A DNA stretch of 64,000 bases, taken from contig JAKSPJ010000012.1 of NCBI GenBank assembly GCA_024404915.1, positions 1 through 64,000 of the forward strand, read 5' to 3'. Of the stretch, positions 62,099-64,000 are shown one piece after another; position 1 is the stretch's first letter, and each line of letters starts with the position of its first letter. The stretch comes from Oscillospiraceae bacterium (GTDB lineage Bacteria > Bacillota > Clostridia > Oscillospirales > Ruminococcaceae). Below the pieces are notes generated by a model, which saw only the letters and a program-made list of their open reading frames with translations, did no database searches and had not been told where the DNA came from. Made by a program: the position numbers and the translations under genes.

Positions 62099-62335
62099 AT
62101 GATTGAAACAAACAGATTAAGAATATATGCCGCATTTCAGGATATCATGAAACAGTTCATTGATGCGCAGACTGAGGATGTCCTGAAAACTGCCTACACA
62201 GAAAAACTGAACGGCTGTCTGAATCATCCGGATCAATGGGACTCGTATGCAATCTGGATGATTGAACTGCAAGATGGCACACATATCTGAGCACTCTGTT
62301 TCAAAGGGCTTTCTGCGGACGGTATCGCAGAGATC
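62099..62335 (+). pseudogene. GNAT acetyltransferase, broken by an in-frame stop
   Basis: N-terminal part of a GNAT acetyltransferase: MIETNRLRIYAAFQDIM, NGCLNHPDQWDSYAIWMIE and DGTHI, then TGA at 62288. After the stop the same frame continues as ALCFKGLSADGIAEIG, which is what follows GTHIG in this family. So one G-to-T change (GGA to TGA) plus decay explain the loss. After about 62335 the frame no longer looks like the acetyl-CoA-binding part. It is a recent pseudogene. Confidence 0.75.
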
Positions 62336-62640
62336 GGATCCGCTGTCAATCTGCAATACTGCATTTCCTTTCCGATATTATTCGCCGTTGCCTTTGGAAC
62401 AGGGACGAATCTGATTAAAACATCATCATGCATCTGTGTGTCTCCCTTGATTTTTCCCTCTGTTTCTGTTTTCGTGGCTGCTGCTGAATACGCTGATCTC
62501 CTGCGGCTTCGCCCAGCTTTATATGCGTCACCCGTCCGATTGCTTGCTGTTATATTGTGCCAACTTCTATGATTCGATCCTGACGCTTCACCTCTTGAAC
62601 GAACGGAAACATATGATAATCGGATATGGAGGATAATGTG
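62336..62640. other. Decayed region downstream of the broken GNAT gene
   Basis: About 300 bp. One long minus-strand frame covers it, but its protein is low-complexity and unlike any family I know. I see no repeat or RNA gene. Confidence 0.5.
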
Positions 62641-63120
62641 ATGAAACGAGTACTTGTAAAATCTGTTCATGGAGCATTCGGATATGTTATGGAGCATTAT
62701 TATCCGTTTGGAATGGAAAAAGAATCTGCCGAAGAAGGTTCTTTGACAGATACATATGCAGTAATTTCAATTCAGGACAGTCACACAAACGGATTTGGAT
62801 TTCAGTTTGCTGAAAATCAGTTCTGCAAGGGCGTTCTCACTTTGTATTTCGATGATATCGCTAAAGATGTCGAAGGGGCGGTGCTGTTTAATGATGACAT
62901 GGCGGACAGTATCATTGAATTTATCGAACAGTACAGAAAGTCTGTCGATACACTGCTGATACACTGCTATGCAGGACAGTCCCGTTCAAGAGCAGTCGGA
63001 GCATTTGCAGTAGAAATGCTTGGCGGTGACAACAGTAGATATTTTGAAGAAGGAACACCTAATATGTATATCTATGATGTTCTTGAATCTGCATGGTTAA
63101 GAAAACAGTTATGTCTGTAA
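62641..63120 (+). CDS. Dual-specificity phosphatase-like protein
   Basis: A 159-residue protein with a CX5R phosphatase loop, IHCYAGQSRSRAVGAFAVEML, in the position expected for protein tyrosine or dual-specificity phosphatases. Upstream, FNDDMADSIIEFIEQYR forms the general-acid region with an Asp pair. The short N-terminus (VKSVHGAFGYVMEHYYPFG) is atypical. Such bacterial proteins may remove phosphate from proteins or phosphoinositides, or be tied to mobile elements. The ATG at 62641 is chosen for GGAGG eight bases upstream. It lies after the mobile-element scar and is followed 19 bp later by the DUF6125-like gene. Confidence 0.75.
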   Translation: MKRVLVKSVHGAFGYVMEHYYPFGMEKESAEEGSLTDTYAVISIQDSHTNGFGFQFAENQFCKGVLTLYFDDIAKDVEGAVLFNDDMADSIIEFIEQYRKSVDTLLIHCYAGQSRSRAVGAFAVEMLGGDNSRYFEEGTPNMYIYDVLESAWLRKQLCL

Positions 63121-63139
63121 ATAATATTGGAGAAAATCA

Positions 63140-63655
63140 ATGAAGAATTTTGAAAATCTGAATTCATATTCAAAGGAAGAACTTATAAAACTGATTGAAA
63201 TATACTCAAAAAACTGGCTTGCTATGGACGGAGTATGGTTTCAGTCAATTGAAAAAAAGCTCGGTATGGAAGAAGCAATGTATCACGATGCAGAGGCTTG
63301 GAAAAGATTTACAGTAACTGAAGCAAAGCGTATTAAAGAATTTCTCGGATTACAGGACAATTCCGGAGTACAGGGACTTGAAAAAGCACTTCGTCTGAGA
63401 TTCTATGCTAATCTGAATGCAGATATAATTGAAACGGAAGATAACACCTTGATTTACACAGCAGTTGAATGCAGAGTTCAGACGGCAAGAGCAAGAAAGG
63501 GAATGCCTTTTCATCCGTGCAAGTCTGTAGGTATAATAGAATACAGCGAATTTGCAAAGGTAATTGATGATAGATTTGAATGTGAATGTCTTAGCTGTTA
63601 TCCCGACATTACAGATGAATCCTGTTGCTGTAAATGGAAATTTACAATCAGATAA
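63140..63655 (+). CDS. DUF6125-like protein (ATC-hydrolase type)
   Basis: A 171-residue protein of the DUF6125/L-2-amino-thiazoline-4-carboxylate hydrolase-like group, from memory of the family pattern. Recognisable parts: KNWLAMDGVWFQSIEKKLG, WKRFTVTEAKRIKEFLGL, VECRVQTARARKGMPFHPCKSVGI and CECLSCYPD, with a Cys-rich end (ESCCCKWKF). The Cys residues may bind a metal. A single member of the family is an amino-acid-processing enzyme, while most are unknown. GGAGAAAATCA lies before its ATG. It probably shares a transcript with the phosphatase-like gene upstream. Confidence 0.7.
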   Translation: MKNFENLNSYSKEELIKLIEIYSKNWLAMDGVWFQSIEKKLGMEEAMYHDAEAWKRFTVTEAKRIKEFLGLQDNSGVQGLEKALRLRFYANLNADIIETEDNTLIYTAVECRVQTARARKGMPFHPCKSVGIIEYSEFAKVIDDRFECECLSCYPDITDESCCCKWKFTIR

Positions 63656-63706
63656 AACCCCTTAGTCTATTGCAACACACAAAATCTGTTTCATATAAGT
63701 TCAATT

Positions 63707-63829
63707 ATGAATTTTGAAATGATGAAAACTTTTATTGAAACCCTGAATAATAAATCACTCTTCCTGCTTCAAACTGTAAATAATTGCATAAACACCGAAA
63801 TATCCCGTAGAATCGGACTTTATGAATAA
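63707..63829 (+). CDS. Possible 40-residue protein or gene remnant
   Basis: ATG to TAA frame of 40 codons with helical content (MNFEMMKTFIETLNNKSLFLL, ending RRIGLYE). It has no convincing binding site. It may be the remains of a longer gene. Low confidence. Confidence 0.25.
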   Translation: MNFEMMKTFIETLNNKSLFLLQTVNNCINTEISRRIGLYE

Positions 63830-63933
63830 CTGTTTTTTAAATGTTCTGGTAGAACTCTGGCTGCGGTTTTCATATTATGTGATATATGCAGATACATCTT
63901 TGGTCAATCAGTTGCAAGAAAAAATGCGGATGG

Positions 63934-63962
63934 TTGACAAATTCGCTTTTTTTTGGTATGAT
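63934..63962 (+). promoter_or_regulatory. Promoter for a gene beyond the window
   Basis: TTGACA, 17 bp including a run of T, TATGAT. The start codon should lie past the window end. Confidence 0.7.
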
Positions 63963-64000
63963 AATACTGGTATGAAATGTAGTACCACAATTCTTAATTT

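Larger units (their letters stand above)
63656..64000. other. AT-rich tail of the window
   Basis: About 345 bp with a small open frame (63707-63829) and a promoter (63934-63962). The rest shows nothing recognised. Confidence 0.5.

Noticed and set aside
1..64000. tRNA, rRNA and CRISPR genes
   Set aside because: I looked for T-loop GTTCGA-type signatures, ribosomal stems and repeat-spacer patterns and found none that would stand.

Overview
The window looks like chromosome from a cellulosome-forming, plant-fibre-degrading Firmicute of the Ruminococcus type (Oscillospiraceae), from the human gut or the rumen. Six secreted proteins carry type I dockerin modules: a transglutaminase/leucine-rich-repeat protein, a PPLAG-repeat protein, a GH141-like enzyme with CBM6, a GH16 glucanase, a GH9 cellulase and a DUF4874/DUF4832 protein. 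Sigma-A promoters have near-consensus TTGACA and TATAAT boxes, nearly always 17 bp apart. The intracellular GH130 phosphorylase, split pyruvate formate-lyase and ISC genes fit an anaerobic fermenter. The genus is inferred from gene content, not from a marker gene.

Layout. 1-0.7 kb: C-terminal part of a large serine recombinase, the right edge of a mobile element. 0.75-5.4 kb: small membrane and lipoproteins, a membrane-anchored SUKH protein and a dockerin/transglutaminase protein. 5.8-9.4 kb: lipoprotein, response regulator and histidine kinase operon. 9.65-13.5 kb: ABC exporter, nucleotidyltransferase-like protein and NudC-type hydrolase. 13.6-18.4 kb: esterase, a four-hairpin repeat, a TlpA / CXXC micro-protein / polyferredoxin redox operon, a methyltransferase and a lone HgdB-like protein. 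18.8-24.3 kb: GH141-like enzyme, SPASM radical SAM enzyme and PPLAG-repeat dockerin protein. 24.5-27.3 kb: ECF sigma factor, Thr-rich repeat anti-sigma protein and acyltransferase, under an apparent autoregulated ECF promoter. 27.4-37.8 kb: GH16, membrane proteins, AEC transporter, RarA and GH9. 37.9-44.8 kb: secA, murD with a cytoplasmic CE2 esterase, and a divergent GH130. 45-48.1 kb: a Zur-like regulator with znuABC behind a palindromic operator. 48.2-54.9 kb: alcohol dehydrogenase, SDR epimerase, deacetylase, YczE-like protein and the DUF4874/4832 dockerin protein. 54.9-58.3 kb: pyruvate formate-lyase split into a body and a stand-alone glycyl-radical domain, with a 69-residue acidic protein between them and the activase behind. 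58.3-61.3 kb: PHP phosphoesterase, IscU and IscS. 61.4-62.3 kb: a scar of broken mobile-element genes and a broken GNAT gene. 62.6-64 kb: a phosphatase-like protein and a DUF6125-like protein.

How the genes work together. The dockerin enzymes attack beta-glucan, cellulose and xylan or fucosylated polymers outside the cell. CE2 and GH130 can deacetylate and phosphorolyse imported manno-oligosaccharides inside. SecA exports the enzymes, and two signalling systems (two-component, ECF/anti-sigma) could sense the envelope or substrate. The most unusual points are the radical SAM/PPLAG-dockerin pair, the split pyruvate formate-lyase with its inserted small protein, the RWYG-repeat anti-sigma protein and the four-hairpin intergenic repeat.
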